Shown here in pieces: positions 15,053 through 22,950 of a stretch of DNA of 64,000 nt. Location of the stretch: contig SCEG01000012.1 in NCBI GenBank assembly GCA_004102805.1, positions 1 to 64,000 of the forward strand. Reading direction: 5' to 3'. The notes beneath the pieces are model-generated. The model had not been told where the DNA came from. It saw nothing but the letters and a program-made list of their open reading frames with translations, and did no database searches. The number at the start of each line of letters is the position of its first letter. The first letter of the stretch is position 1. Origin of the DNA: Muribaculaceae bacterium Isolate-002 (NCI) (GTDB lineage Bacteria > Bacteroidota > Bacteroidia > Bacteroidales > Muribaculaceae). Made by a program: the position numbers and the translations under genes.

Positions 15053-16056
15053 AGATATTACAGATAATAGCACTCTCACTGTTCATGTCAGGGTGTGCCA
15101 ACGCGCAGTCAACTACCACAACGACAAAACTAAAATTATCCGGTGAGCCTTTACCTGCAATAAGGCATATCACGGACATGAAAGTATCCGGTGACACATT
15201 GCTGTTTGTCTTTGAATGTGAGGACGGATATGGTCAACGGCTTCTCCGACGCGCAATTATTGACAACTCCAACAACACAATTAATATAAGTCCGGACATG
15301 GGCAAACGTGGAGACGGATATTATGCTTCCTATATGCCTTATCCTTTCATCTCCGACAATGGCGCACTCCACGTTGTCGGGCAGGACGATTGCGAGATTT
15401 TTACCGTCGAGAATGATACAGCGTTTGTCAGGACACGGCACTATCTGATGGACGGCAACAGCACCGTGCCATTCCCTCTCTCGCAGTATGTTCAGGATGT
15501 ATATATGACCGGCGCGGACAAATATGTCTTTATTGGACGGGAGCCAAACGGAGGTCGACAGTATGCCATGACCGCAGACCTTACTACATCAAAAATTGAT
15601 ACAATCAGACAGATCAACATTTCTCCCAAATTGCAGACATGGATGCCTAACGCTGGGGAAATGGTGTATTCTGACAAACACAACAGGCTCGCTTTTGCCT
15701 ATAAACTTCACCCGGTCATCGAGATATTCGACCCCGACGGCAAGACAATCAAATCGGTAAAAATCGGAGAAGACACCTTCGACCCTAAAACTCTTGAAGA
15801 AGCCGACTTCGAGGTTATGAATAGTCTGCACACCGTGGATTTAACATATACCTCCGATTACATCTATGCTTTGCATTGGGGGTGTGGGTACTCCGATGCC
15901 GACAAATACGCTCCGACCATCTATAAGATTGACTGGAACGGCAATATAATCGACCGATATTTCAACATACCATATCCTCTTTATCGCATCGCCTCCCTAG
16001 ACGACAACCGGCTCATAGGTTGGAACGGCAAAGAGTTTATCTTAATTCAGCTATAA
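15049..16056 (+). CDS. BF3164-like lipoprotein with predicted beta-propeller
   Basis: The 335-residue protein has a lipoprotein signal (lipobox MSGC at residues 14-17) and then repeated beta-rich segments with GDTLLFVF, FIGREPNG and YIYALHWGCGY, the pattern of the TolB-like six-bladed propeller of the BF3164 family. It is probably anchored on the periplasmic or outer face of the envelope and may bind the same ligand as its receptor neighbour. Its start overlaps the GLPGLI stop. The operon ends at the hairpin 16081-16100. Confidence 0.8.
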   Translation: MKILQIIALSLFMSGCANAQSTTTTTKLKLSGEPLPAIRHITDMKVSGDTLLFVFECEDGYGQRLLRRAIIDNSNNTINISPDMGKRGDGYYASYMPYPFISDNGALHVVGQDDCEIFTVENDTAFVRTRHYLMDGNSTVPFPLSQYVQDVYMTGADKYVFIGREPNGGRQYAMTADLTTSKIDTIRQINISPKLQTWMPNAGEMVYSDKHNRLAFAYKLHPVIEIFDPDGKTIKSVKIGEDTFDPKTLEEADFEVMNSLHTVDLTYTSDYIYALHWGCGYSDADKYAPTIYKIDWNGNIIDRYFNIPYPLYRIASLDDNRLIGWNGKEFILIQL

Positions 16057-16080
16057 ACAGCAACTCATACTATACAGAAA

Positions 16081-16109
16081 CCCCGGCAGTGATGTCGGGG
16101 TATTCTTTT
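16081..16109 (+). terminator. Terminator of the receptor-GLPGLI-BF3164 operon
   Basis: CCCCGGCA (16081-16088) pairs with TGTCGGGG (16093-16100), including one G-U pair, around GTGA. TATTCTTTT follows, as in an intrinsic terminator. Confidence 0.75.
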
Positions 16110-16135
16110 GGCTCAAGCCTGAATTGCAGTGCATA
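16110..16135 (+). repeat. 26-bp dispersed repeat, copy 2
   Basis: These bases match 5217-5192 (minus strand) at 25 of 26 positions. The copy lies between the operon terminator and the right 89-bp repeat, inside the block. Confidence 0.7.
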
Positions 16136-16168
16136 TCACACTCTCTTAATATTGCTGTGAGGGTGTTG

Positions 16169-16257
16169 TGATGCGTCGCATCGCGGTATGGGGTTAGTTA
16201 CAGGAAAGGGTTGTGGCGGAGCTCTGAAGCTATGGTTGTTGACGGTCCGTGGCCGGG
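16169..16257. repeat. 89-bp direct repeat, right copy (native MBL 3' end)
   Basis: Identical to 9913-10001. This copy is continuous with the full MBL hydrolase gene (16198-16839), so its right side is the native one. The identity stops sharply at both ends: 16168/9912 and 16258/10002 differ. The distance between copies is 6256 bp. Confidence 0.9.
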
Positions 16258-16839
16258 ATACACTGTTGTGTCGGGCGGGAGCGACATCAGTTTTTTCGTA
16301 ATACTTGAAATAAGCTGAGAATAGTTGCCGCCGGGGAGGTCGGTGCGGCCAATGGAGTTACGGAAAAGCGCGTCGCCGGTGATGACAAATTTTGATTCGG
16401 GACAATAGAGCGCGATGCTGCCGGGGGAGTGGCCGGGCACGGCGAGCACGTCAATCGGTTCGGCGCCGAGCATCAGGCGGTCGCCGTCATGCAGAGGCAT
16501 GTCTACATTGAGAGAGTCGGGCATGTCGGTGCGCAGATGAAACATGCGCGCCTGTTCGGCTATGCGCTCCGACAGTATGCTGTCATCGGTCGAAGCCGAG
16601 ATGCCCGTACCGTATTTTTTAGCTATGTATTCGTCGCCAAACAGATGGTCGATGTGCATGTGTGTGTTGATGAGATATTTGATTGTCAGAGAATTCGACG
16701 ATATAAAGCTGTCGATTGCCTCGCACTCGCGCGCATCTGTCATGCCGGGGTCTACGACAGCAGCTTCATGGCTGTCGGCATCATATATGATGTAGGTGTT
16801 GACTCCGAAAAGATTGAATTCAAATCGTTGTATTTTCAT
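16198..16839 (-). CDS. Metallo-beta-lactamase-fold hydrolase (glyoxalase II-like)
   Basis: The 213-residue protein has the metal-binding motif THMHIDH (about residues 59-65), a VPGHSPGS motif, VITGD with the bridging Asp and a C-terminal PGHGP. These are the ligands of the two-metal site in glyoxalase II-like hydrolases. Thioester hydrolysis is the usual activity of this subgroup, but substrate cannot be assigned. It follows rsmG by 16 bases on the same strand. Its last 20 codons are part of the 89-bp repeat and also occur alone at 9913-10001. If an element integrated here, it restored the C-terminus exactly, so the protein is intact. Confidence 0.93.
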   Translation of the reverse strand: MKIQRFEFNLFGVNTYIIYDADSHEAAVVDPGMTDARECEAIDSFISSNSLTIKYLINTHMHIDHLFGDEYIAKKYGTGISASTDDSILSERIAEQARMFHLRTDMPDSLNVDMPLHDGDRLMLGAEPIDVLAVPGHSPGSIALYCPESKFVITGDALFRNSIGRTDLPGGNYSQLISSITKKLMSLPPDTTVYPGHGPSTTIASELRHNPFL

Positions 16840-16855
16840 AGAAATTGTGACTTGT

Positions 16856-17491
16856 TTATTTATATGGAACGTAAATCAGGCTTTTCGTGTCGAAGAATGG
16901 TTCGTTGAAATATTCCGTCAGCGGGAAGTCCATTACAGGCATGCGTGTTTCGGCGATTTCTTCGGCAAGATTGCCCCCTTTGAGACAAACAAGTCCGTTA
17001 TGGTATTTGTTGACATTGTTTTTGCGGTCGACATTGCCTGACGATATTTTGACGAGTTCCGGCAGAGTCATCACCGCGCGGCTCACCACGTAGTCGAATT
17101 TGGTGTGGCATTCGCCCATATCGCCGTGCTGGAATGTCACATTGTCGAGTCCGATTGCTTCAGCTATAGCCTGAGCGACTTTTATTTTTTTGCCGATACG
17201 GTCGATGAGATGGAAACGGCACGAGGGATAGAATACCGCGAGCGGTATGCCGGGGAAACCGCCGCCTGTGCCGAGATCGACAAGAGTGGTGCCGTCGCGA
17301 AGTTCTCCGAGAAATTTGGCGATAGCGAGCGAGTGGAGTATATGGTTGGGATAGAGGTTGTCGATATCCTTGCGTGATATCACATTGATTTTTTCATTCC
17401 ACTCCGGATAGAGAGTGCCCATCATTTCATACTGATGCATCTGCTGCTGTGAGAGTTGCGGGAAATATTTTGTAATAAGACCGATATTCAT
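16856..17491 (-). CDS. rsmG: 16S rRNA (guanine527-N7)-methyltransferase
   Basis: RsmG (GidB) methylates N7 of G527 in 16S rRNA; loss gives low-level streptomycin resistance in several bacteria. The 211-residue protein has the family's SAM motif VDLGTGGGFPGIPLAVFYP (about residues 71-89), followed by IDRIGKK and the SRAV motif (about 135). The length is standard. The MBL hydrolase follows by 16 bases and is probably co-transcribed. The promoter overlaps with that of the divergent S1-domain gene. Confidence 0.95.
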   Translation of the reverse strand: MNIGLITKYFPQLSQQQMHQYEMMGTLYPEWNEKINVISRKDIDNLYPNHILHSLAIAKFLGELRDGTTLVDLGTGGGFPGIPLAVFYPSCRFHLIDRIGKKIKVAQAIAEAIGLDNVTFQHGDMGECHTKFDYVVSRAVMTLPELVKISSGNVDRKNNVNKYHNGLVCLKGGNLAEEIAETRMPVMDFPLTEYFNEPFFDTKSLIYVPYK

Positions 17492-17526
17492 GTGAATATA
17501 TTTTAAAATAAATGCCTAATAAGTTA

Positions 17527-17555
17527 CAAATTTAGGTTAAATTTGTGATTTATTT
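17527..17555. promoter_or_regulatory. Back-to-back promoters for rsmG and the S1-domain gene
   Basis: TAAATTTG occurs on both strands: minus at 17534-17527 (toward rsmG, with TTTG at 17555-17552, spacer 17) and plus at 17538-17545 (toward the S1 protein). The two -7 boxes form an inverted repeat separated by 3 bases. Confidence 0.55.
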
Positions 17556-17607
17556 GAAATACAAACGGTATTTTGTTGTTACAACATAAATACTAATGCT
17601 ACATTTT

Positions 17608-18441
17608 ATGATACAAATCGGAAGATATAACAACCTTAAGGTTGTGAAAATAGTTGATTTCGGACTGTATCTCGACGGAGGAGACGACGGCGAGATATTG
17701 CTTCCTGCACGGTATATAACCGAACTGCCGCAGCCCGGCGACGAGATGAATGTGTTTGTCTACCGCGATTCGGAAGATCGCCTGATAGCCACCACTGACA
17801 GACCGTTTGCCACTGTTGGCGAGTTCGCTTACCTTCAGGTGACTGCGGTCAACAAGGTCGGGGCTTTCATGCAGTGGGGATTGCCAAAAGACCTTCTGGT
17901 GCCTTTCCGCGAGCAGAAGGTAAGCATGAAGCAGGGGGGCATATATCTTGTCTATATCTATGTCGACGACGCCACAAAACGCATTGTCGCGTCGGCCAAG
18001 ATTGAGAAGTTCATAGGCAACCGTTTCCCCGACTACGCTCCCGGCACTAAAGTGAAGGCGCTGGTCTACAATCACAACGAGCTTGGCTACCGTTGCATCG
18101 TCGACAATCTCTATCACGGTCTGATCTATCAGAACGAGACATTCCGTCCCGTGGAGCTCGGCGTGGAAATCGACGCTTACGTGAAGCGTGTGCGTGACGA
18201 CGGTAAGATTGACCTTACGGTGTCGCCGGTGGCTTCTGTCAGAGTCGAGCGTCTGGCTGCGCGCATACTTGAAAAGGTGCGTGAAAACAATGGCCGACTT
18301 CCTGTAAGCGACCATTCTTCCGCCGAACTGATACAGGAGATGTTTGAATGCAGCAAGAAAGATTTCAAGAAGGCGATAGGGCTCCTTTACAAGCAGCGGG
18401 TCATTTCCATCTCCCCGGAGCATATCGAGCTTCAGAACTGA
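17608..18441 (+). CDS. S1-domain RNA-binding protein, CvfB-like
   Basis: The 277-residue protein has the CvfB (YitL) layout: an N-terminal S1-like fold (IGRYNNLKVVKIVDFGLYLDGGDDGEILLP), a second S1 module (about 72-135, VNKVGAFMQWGLPKDLLVP), a third S1 module (about 145-205) and a C-terminal winged helix (about 220-277, FECSKKDFKKAIGLLYKQRVI). CvfB proteins bind RNA and affect virulence gene expression in staphylococci; the role in Bacteroidetes is unknown. ATG 17608 was chosen over 17596 because IQIG begins the conserved region. Confidence 0.9.
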   Translation: MIQIGRYNNLKVVKIVDFGLYLDGGDDGEILLPARYITELPQPGDEMNVFVYRDSEDRLIATTDRPFATVGEFAYLQVTAVNKVGAFMQWGLPKDLLVPFREQKVSMKQGGIYLVYIYVDDATKRIVASAKIEKFIGNRFPDYAPGTKVKALVYNHNELGYRCIVDNLYHGLIYQNETFRPVELGVEIDAYVKRVRDDGKIDLTVSPVASVRVERLAARILEKVRENNGRLPVSDHSSAELIQEMFECSKKDFKKAIGLLYKQRVISISPEHIELQN

Positions 18442-18474
18442 TAATGTCATGTTAAATCAAAAAATATACAGTTT

Positions 18475-19341
18475 ATGAAAATAATCAATCTGGCACTTGT
18501 TGCGTGCGTGGCTTCGTTTGTTGCGTGCAATTCCGAGAAGACATCAAAGACCGCATCTGATGAAAATAAAGAGGGCGCTGTCGCCGGTGACGCTCCCGCC
18601 TACGTAGTGGAGAAAGTTTCTTATGCCGATTCGGTAGTGGTCGACAGTTGCAAGGCTGTGGCCGAATGTTCAATCGATTATCTGAAATCTGGCAAGAGCG
18701 ACGACGCGCTCGTTGCAAGTGTTGACAAGTGGATACGCCACATGCTTGATGACTCTGACGCGACTGTCGCAATGGGTGAGCTGCTGGCAAAAAATTTCGT
18801 GGAGAAAACTATTAAATCGGGCGGTGACGATCTGCGCGAGTTGAATGAATACTTCAAGAATGACAACCGCGGGCAGGCGCTCAAGATGTCATACGAATAT
18901 TCCTATCAGGTGATACCTCTTGAACTGACGCCCGACTATGTGACAATGATGTTTACATCATACGTATATCTCGGTGGCGCCCACGGAGGCTCGGCTGCGA
19001 TAGGGCAGTCGTTTGACGCCCGCAACGGCCGCAAGCTCGACATGGATATGTTTAAGGAAGGCACCACCGACAAGGTGCTTCAGATTGTCAAGAAGGGCAT
19101 CATGGAGCAATACTTCGAGGTGCGTACCGAATCTGAGCTGCGTGATATTCTGCTGCTGAACAACGAGCCGTTCCCGTTTCCGCAGAATCCTCCCTATTTC
19201 GAGGAAAACGGCGTGTGCTTCCTCTATCAGCAGTATGAGATCGCACCATACGCCGCCGGTATGCCGGCCTGCGTGATACCGTTCGAGACACTGCGTCCCT
19301 ACTTTACGGATGACGTGTTGCAGATGCTCGGTCTTGATTGA
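18475..19341 (+). CDS. DUF3298 (RsiV-like) lipoprotein
   Basis: The 288-residue protein has a short signal with lipobox FVAC (Cys19), a serine/lysine-rich linker and a C-terminal DUF3298 domain (about 165-285: YVYLGGAHGGSAAIGQSFDARNGR, then PYAAGMPACVIPFETLRPYF). This fold is shared with the extracellular domain of RsiV, which binds lysozyme, and with PdaC-type proteins, but lysozyme binding cannot be inferred here without a sigma factor partner. It begins 33 bases after the S1-domain gene and could be co-transcribed. A terminator at 19377-19409 follows. Confidence 0.85.
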   Translation: MKIINLALVACVASFVACNSEKTSKTASDENKEGAVAGDAPAYVVEKVSYADSVVVDSCKAVAECSIDYLKSGKSDDALVASVDKWIRHMLDDSDATVAMGELLAKNFVEKTIKSGGDDLRELNEYFKNDNRGQALKMSYEYSYQVIPLELTPDYVTMMFTSYVYLGGAHGGSAAIGQSFDARNGRKLDMDMFKEGTTDKVLQIVKKGIMEQYFEVRTESELRDILLLNNEPFPFPQNPPYFEENGVCFLYQQYEIAPYAAGMPACVIPFETLRPYFTDDVLQMLGLD

Positions 19342-19376
19342 AAAACAGGGGTAAACGACCTGAAAATAGGTTTAAA

Positions 19377-19409
19377 TGGCGCGATTTGATGCAGGTCGCG
19401 TCATTTTTT
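19377..19409 (+). terminator. Intrinsic terminator after the DUF3298 gene
   Basis: TGGCGCGA (19377-19384) pairs with TCGCGTCA (19396-19403) with one G-U, followed by six T. Confidence 0.8.
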
Positions 19410-19544
19410 GTGTATAATATAGATGAAAATTGGATAAAAATTTGCATCTTTGCATGTTATTAGAGAGATTGTCGGCGTCGTAATGCTACGATTGACGGCC
19501 GGCGGCAGTCTCAGTCATAATTTTAACTGCTATTATCATTTGTA

Positions 19545-20582
19545 ATGCAATTTTCAGCCAATCAGATAGCGCAGCTCACCGGCGGTACGGTCGTGGGCGA
19601 CGGCGAAGTGACAGTCTCTACGGTTGCCAAAATCGAGGAGGGGCACCCCGGCGCAATATCCTTTCTTGCCAACCCGAAGTACACACATTTTATCTATGAC
19701 ACTGCCTCGTCGATAGTTCTTGTCAGAAATGATTTCGAACCGGAGCGCCCCGTTGCGGCAACACTTATAAAAGTGGCCGATCCCTACGCCACAGTGGCGA
19801 GCCTGCTGCAGATGGTTGCAAGCATGACAGAGCCGCAATATTCAGGCATCGAGTCCCCCTCCTATATAGCCGAGGGGGTGGAACTCCCCGACGACGTTTA
19901 TGTCGGTGCGTTCGCCTATATAGGCCGCGGAGCCATAATAGGCCGCGGTGTCAAGATATTTCCGCAGGCATATATCGGTGACAATGTGGTCATCGGCGAC
20001 AACACCGTAATCAAGCCCGGTGTCAAAATCTATCACAACTGTCGCATCGGCAAGCGCTGCATCATACACGGCGGCGCGGTGATCGGTGCCGACGGCTTCG
20101 GCTTCGCTCCCGTCAACAACGAATACAGCAAAATACCCCAGATAGGCAATGTCGAGCTCGCCGACGATGTGGAAATCGGAGCCAACACATGTATCGACCG
20201 CGCGACTATGGGCTCGACCCGCATCAGTCGCGGAGTGAAACTCGACAACCTTATTCAGGTGGCTCACAACGTCGAGATAGGGGAGAACACCGTGATGGCG
20301 GCGCAGGTAGGCATCGCAGGTTCGACCAAAATCGGCGCACGGTGCATGGTGGCCGGACAGGTAGGCTTCGCCGGACATATCACTGTCGGCAACGACAATC
20401 AGATCGGAGCGCAGTCGGGTGTGCCCAACTCCGTGGGTTCCGGCAAGCGTCTGATGGGCTATCCTGTAGTCGAAGCGCGCGATTTCGCCCGCAATCTCGT
20501 GTATCTGAAAAATATCCCCGCGATGCAGAAACGCATCTCGGCGCTTGAAAAAGAATTGCGTCACGACAGTCAGCAAGGCTGA
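19545..20582 (+). CDS. lpxD: UDP-3-O-acyl-glucosamine N-acyltransferase LpxD
   Basis: LpxD adds the N-linked 3-hydroxyacyl chain in lipid A synthesis. The 345-residue protein has the N-terminal uridine-binding domain (about 1-100, with ISFLANPKY) and the left-handed beta-helix made of hexapeptide repeats (about 105-300; IGDNVVIGDNTVIKPG, VGIAGSTKIG). The catalytic His is probably in VAHNVEIGENT (about residue 239). It heads the operon lpxD-lpxC/fabZ-lpxA. The 200 bases upstream hold the terminator of the previous gene and a weak promoter-like CATCTTTG near 19450. Confidence 0.97.
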   Translation: MQFSANQIAQLTGGTVVGDGEVTVSTVAKIEEGHPGAISFLANPKYTHFIYDTASSIVLVRNDFEPERPVAATLIKVADPYATVASLLQMVASMTEPQYSGIESPSYIAEGVELPDDVYVGAFAYIGRGAIIGRGVKIFPQAYIGDNVVIGDNTVIKPGVKIYHNCRIGKRCIIHGGAVIGADGFGFAPVNNEYSKIPQIGNVELADDVEIGANTCIDRATMGSTRISRGVKLDNLIQVAHNVEIGENTVMAAQVGIAGSTKIGARCMVAGQVGFAGHITVGNDNQIGAQSGVPNSVGSGKRLMGYPVVEARDFARNLVYLKNIPAMQKRISALEKELRHDSQQG

Positions 20583-20633
20583 CATGCGGTTGCGACACTA
20601 TTGAATTTGAAAAATATAAAAACCAGATAAACA

Positions 20634-22016
20634 ATGAAGCAGCAAACTCTTAAAGGCCAGTTCACTGTCAAAGGCAAAGGCCTTCACACCGGGCTTGATA
20701 TCGAAGCGACATTTCTCCCGGCACCCGAAAACCACGGATATAAATTCCAGCGCATCGACCTCGAAGGTCAACCCGTAATCGACGCGCTCGCCGAAAATGT
20801 AACAGCCACGACCCGCGGCACCGTGCTTGAGCGCGGCGATGTCAAGGTGAGCACCGTGGAGCATGCCCTGGCGGCTCTCTATGCGGCCGGCATCGACAAC
20901 TGTCTTATTCAGCTCAATGCCCCCGAGATGCCTATACTTGACGGCAGCGCGGCGGTTTATTGCGGCAATATTGCCGAAGTGGGCGTAGAGCAGCAGAACG
21001 CCGATAAGGATTTCTATATCATCAAACAGAAAATCGAGGTGCGCGACGACTCTACAGGCGCTTCGATAATAGCACTGCCCGACGACAACTTCTCTGTCGA
21101 CGTAATGGTGGAATTCAACTCGATGGTGCTTGCCAACCAGTTTGCATCGCTTGACAATCTCGCTGATTTCCCCGCTGAAATCAGCGCTTGCCGCACATTC
21201 GTGTTCGTGCGCGAAATCGAACCTCTCGTCAAGGCCAATCTGATAAAGGGCGGCGACCTCGACAATGCGATCGTGATCTACGACAGCCCGATGGCTCAGG
21301 AAGAACTCGACCGTATCGCCGACATGATGGGTTCTCCCCGCAAGCAGGTCAACGAATTCGGCTACATCAACACCAAGCCTCTGGCTTTTGAAAACGAACC
21401 CGCACGCCACAAACTGCTTGATGTGCTGGGCGATATCGCCCTTATCGGACGTCCGGTAATCGGCCGCATCATAGCCACCAAGCCGGGACACTCGCTTAAC
21501 ACCGCGTTCGCAAAGCAGATACGCAAGGAAATCAAGCGTCAGGACATGCAGGCACCGCGCTACAATCCTTCGGTGGAGCCTCTGATGGACGTCAACCAGA
21601 TACGCCGTCTCCTTCCCCACCGCTATCCCTTCATGATGGTCGACAAAATCATCGAGAAGGGCGAAAGCTATATCGTTGGTATCAAGAACGTATCGGTCAA
21701 CGAGCCATTCTTCCAGGGTCACTTTCCCGAAGAGCCCGTTATGCCCGGAGTGCTTCAGGTGGAGGCAATGGCGCAGACAGGCGGTCTGCTCGTGCTGTCA
21801 TCGGTCGAGGAGCCTGAAAAATATTCAACCTACTTCATGAAGATCGACAATGTGAAATTCCGCCAGAAAGTAGTGCCCGGCGATACGCTTATATTCCATG
21901 TGTCGTTCATGACCCCGCTGCGTCGCGGCTGTGCAATGATGAAAGGCTATGCGTTTGTCGGCGAAAAGATCGTCACCGAGTGCGAATTTATGGCCCAGAT
22001 AGTCAAGAATAAATAA
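20634..22016 (+). CDS. lpxC/fabZ: Bifunctional LpxC-FabZ fusion
   Basis: The 460-residue protein joins two enzymes. Residues about 1-300 are UDP-3-O-acyl-GlcNAc deacetylase (LpxC): KGLHTGLDI, EHALAALYAAGIDN with zinc His, HKLLDVLGDIALIGRP with further zinc ligands, KPGHSLN. Residues about 315-460 are 3-hydroxyacyl-ACP dehydratase (FabZ): LLPHRYPFMMVD, then GHFPEEPVMPGVLQVEAMAQTGG with the catalytic His/Glu. The fusion is characteristic of Bacteroidetes and a few other phyla, and couples lipid A commitment with fatty acid elongation. It lies 51 bases after lpxD and 45 before lpxA. Confidence 0.98.
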   Translation: MKQQTLKGQFTVKGKGLHTGLDIEATFLPAPENHGYKFQRIDLEGQPVIDALAENVTATTRGTVLERGDVKVSTVEHALAALYAAGIDNCLIQLNAPEMPILDGSAAVYCGNIAEVGVEQQNADKDFYIIKQKIEVRDDSTGASIIALPDDNFSVDVMVEFNSMVLANQFASLDNLADFPAEISACRTFVFVREIEPLVKANLIKGGDLDNAIVIYDSPMAQEELDRIADMMGSPRKQVNEFGYINTKPLAFENEPARHKLLDVLGDIALIGRPVIGRIIATKPGHSLNTAFAKQIRKEIKRQDMQAPRYNPSVEPLMDVNQIRRLLPHRYPFMMVDKIIEKGESYIVGIKNVSVNEPFFQGHFPEEPVMPGVLQVEAMAQTGGLLVLSSVEEPEKYSTYFMKIDNVKFRQKVVPGDTLIFHVSFMTPLRRGCAMMKGYAFVGEKIVTECEFMAQIVKNK

Positions 22017-22019
22017 ACC

Positions 22020-22043
22020 GACGCGGCGCGTCTGCGCCGCGTC
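22020..22043 (+). other. Hairpin between lpxC/fabZ and lpxA
   Basis: GACGCGGCGC (22020-22029), loop GTCT, GCGCCGCGTC (22034-22043). It is a perfect, very GC-rich stem with no T run, inside an apparent operon. It could protect or partly end the upstream message, which would make lpxA expression lower. Confidence 0.65.
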
Positions 22044-22061
22044 ATCACAATATCAATTGTA

Positions 22062-22838
22062 ATGAAACAACCATTAGCTTATATACATCCGGCAGCCAAA
22101 ATCCATCCCAGTGTGGTGATTGACCCCTTTGTGACAATAGAGGCGGATGTTGAAATCGGTGAAGGCACACGCATTGCCTCCAACGTCGTGATCATGGACG
22201 GTGCCCGTATCGGCAAAAACTGCAATATTTTCCCGGGAGCTGTGATTTCCGGCATACCGCAGGATCTGAAATTCCGCGGAGAGGAGACTACAGCCATCAT
22301 CGGTGACAATACCACCATACGTGAATGTGTCACCGTAAACCGCGGCACAGCAGCAAAGGGCAAGACCGTGGTTGGCTCCAACTGCCTCATCATGGCCTAT
22401 TCACATATTGCCCACGACTGTGTCATAGGCAATAATGTAATCATCTCCAATGCATCGCAGATAGCCGGCGAAGTAGTGGTGGATGACTATGCGGTAATCG
22501 GCGGAGGAACACTTATACACCAGTTCTGCCATCTCGGCTGCCACGTGATGATACAGGGCGGCGCTCTCATCAACAAGGATATCCCCCCCTACGTCAAAGC
22601 CGCCCGCGAGCCCATCGCCTACACCGGGGTCAACTCAATCGGTCTGCGTCGCCGCGGCTTCACCAACGATCAGATACGCGATATCCAGGAAGTCTACCGT
22701 TATCTCTACCTGTCGCGTCTCAACGTCACCGACGCTCTCGAGCGCATTGAAGCCGAACTTCCCGCATCGAAAGAGCGTGACGAGATTATCCTCTTTATCA
22801 AGAATTCCAAACGAGGCATCATACGCGGATATGTATAA
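22062..22838 (+). CDS. lpxA: Acyl-ACP--UDP-GlcNAc O-acyltransferase LpxA
   Basis: LpxA catalyses the first step of lipid A synthesis. The 258-residue protein has a left-handed beta-helix of hexapeptide repeats (IHPSVVIDPFVTIEADVEIGEGT onward to about 185; the run is cited in part), the catalytic-His segment MAYSHIAHDC (about residues 115-124) and the C-terminal helical part (LRRRGFTNDQIRDIQEVYRYLY). The length is usual. It is the last gene of the operon, and a 29-bp perfect hairpin follows. Confidence 0.97.
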   Translation: MKQPLAYIHPAAKIHPSVVIDPFVTIEADVEIGEGTRIASNVVIMDGARIGKNCNIFPGAVISGIPQDLKFRGEETTAIIGDNTTIRECVTVNRGTAAKGKTVVGSNCLIMAYSHIAHDCVIGNNVIISNASQIAGEVVVDDYAVIGGGTLIHQFCHLGCHVMIQGGALINKDIPPYVKAAREPIAYTGVNSIGLRRRGFTNDQIRDIQEVYRYLYLSRLNVTDALERIEAELPASKERDEIILFIKNSKRGIIRGYV

Positions 22839-22874
22839 TTGATATCCGCCGTTGCGTCATAGTCTGACGCGATG

Positions 22875-22936
22875 ACACGTAATAACAACAATGGCGTGAC
22901 CGGTTTTCCGGTCACGCCATTGTTGTTATTACGTGT
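22875..22936. terminator. 29-bp perfect hairpin ending lpxA and the converging DUF3127 gene
   Basis: The 29 bases at 22875-22903 are the exact reverse complement of 22908-22936 around a TTTT loop. It is the longest perfect stem in the window. It lies between converging genes and should act in both directions. Confidence 0.8.
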
Positions 22937-22950
22937 GGAGTCTGATGTCA

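Noticed and set aside
10002-16168. Search for an integrase or transposase inside the repeat-bounded block
   Set aside because: No recombinase motif is present in any of the six frames; every gene has another clear family or role.
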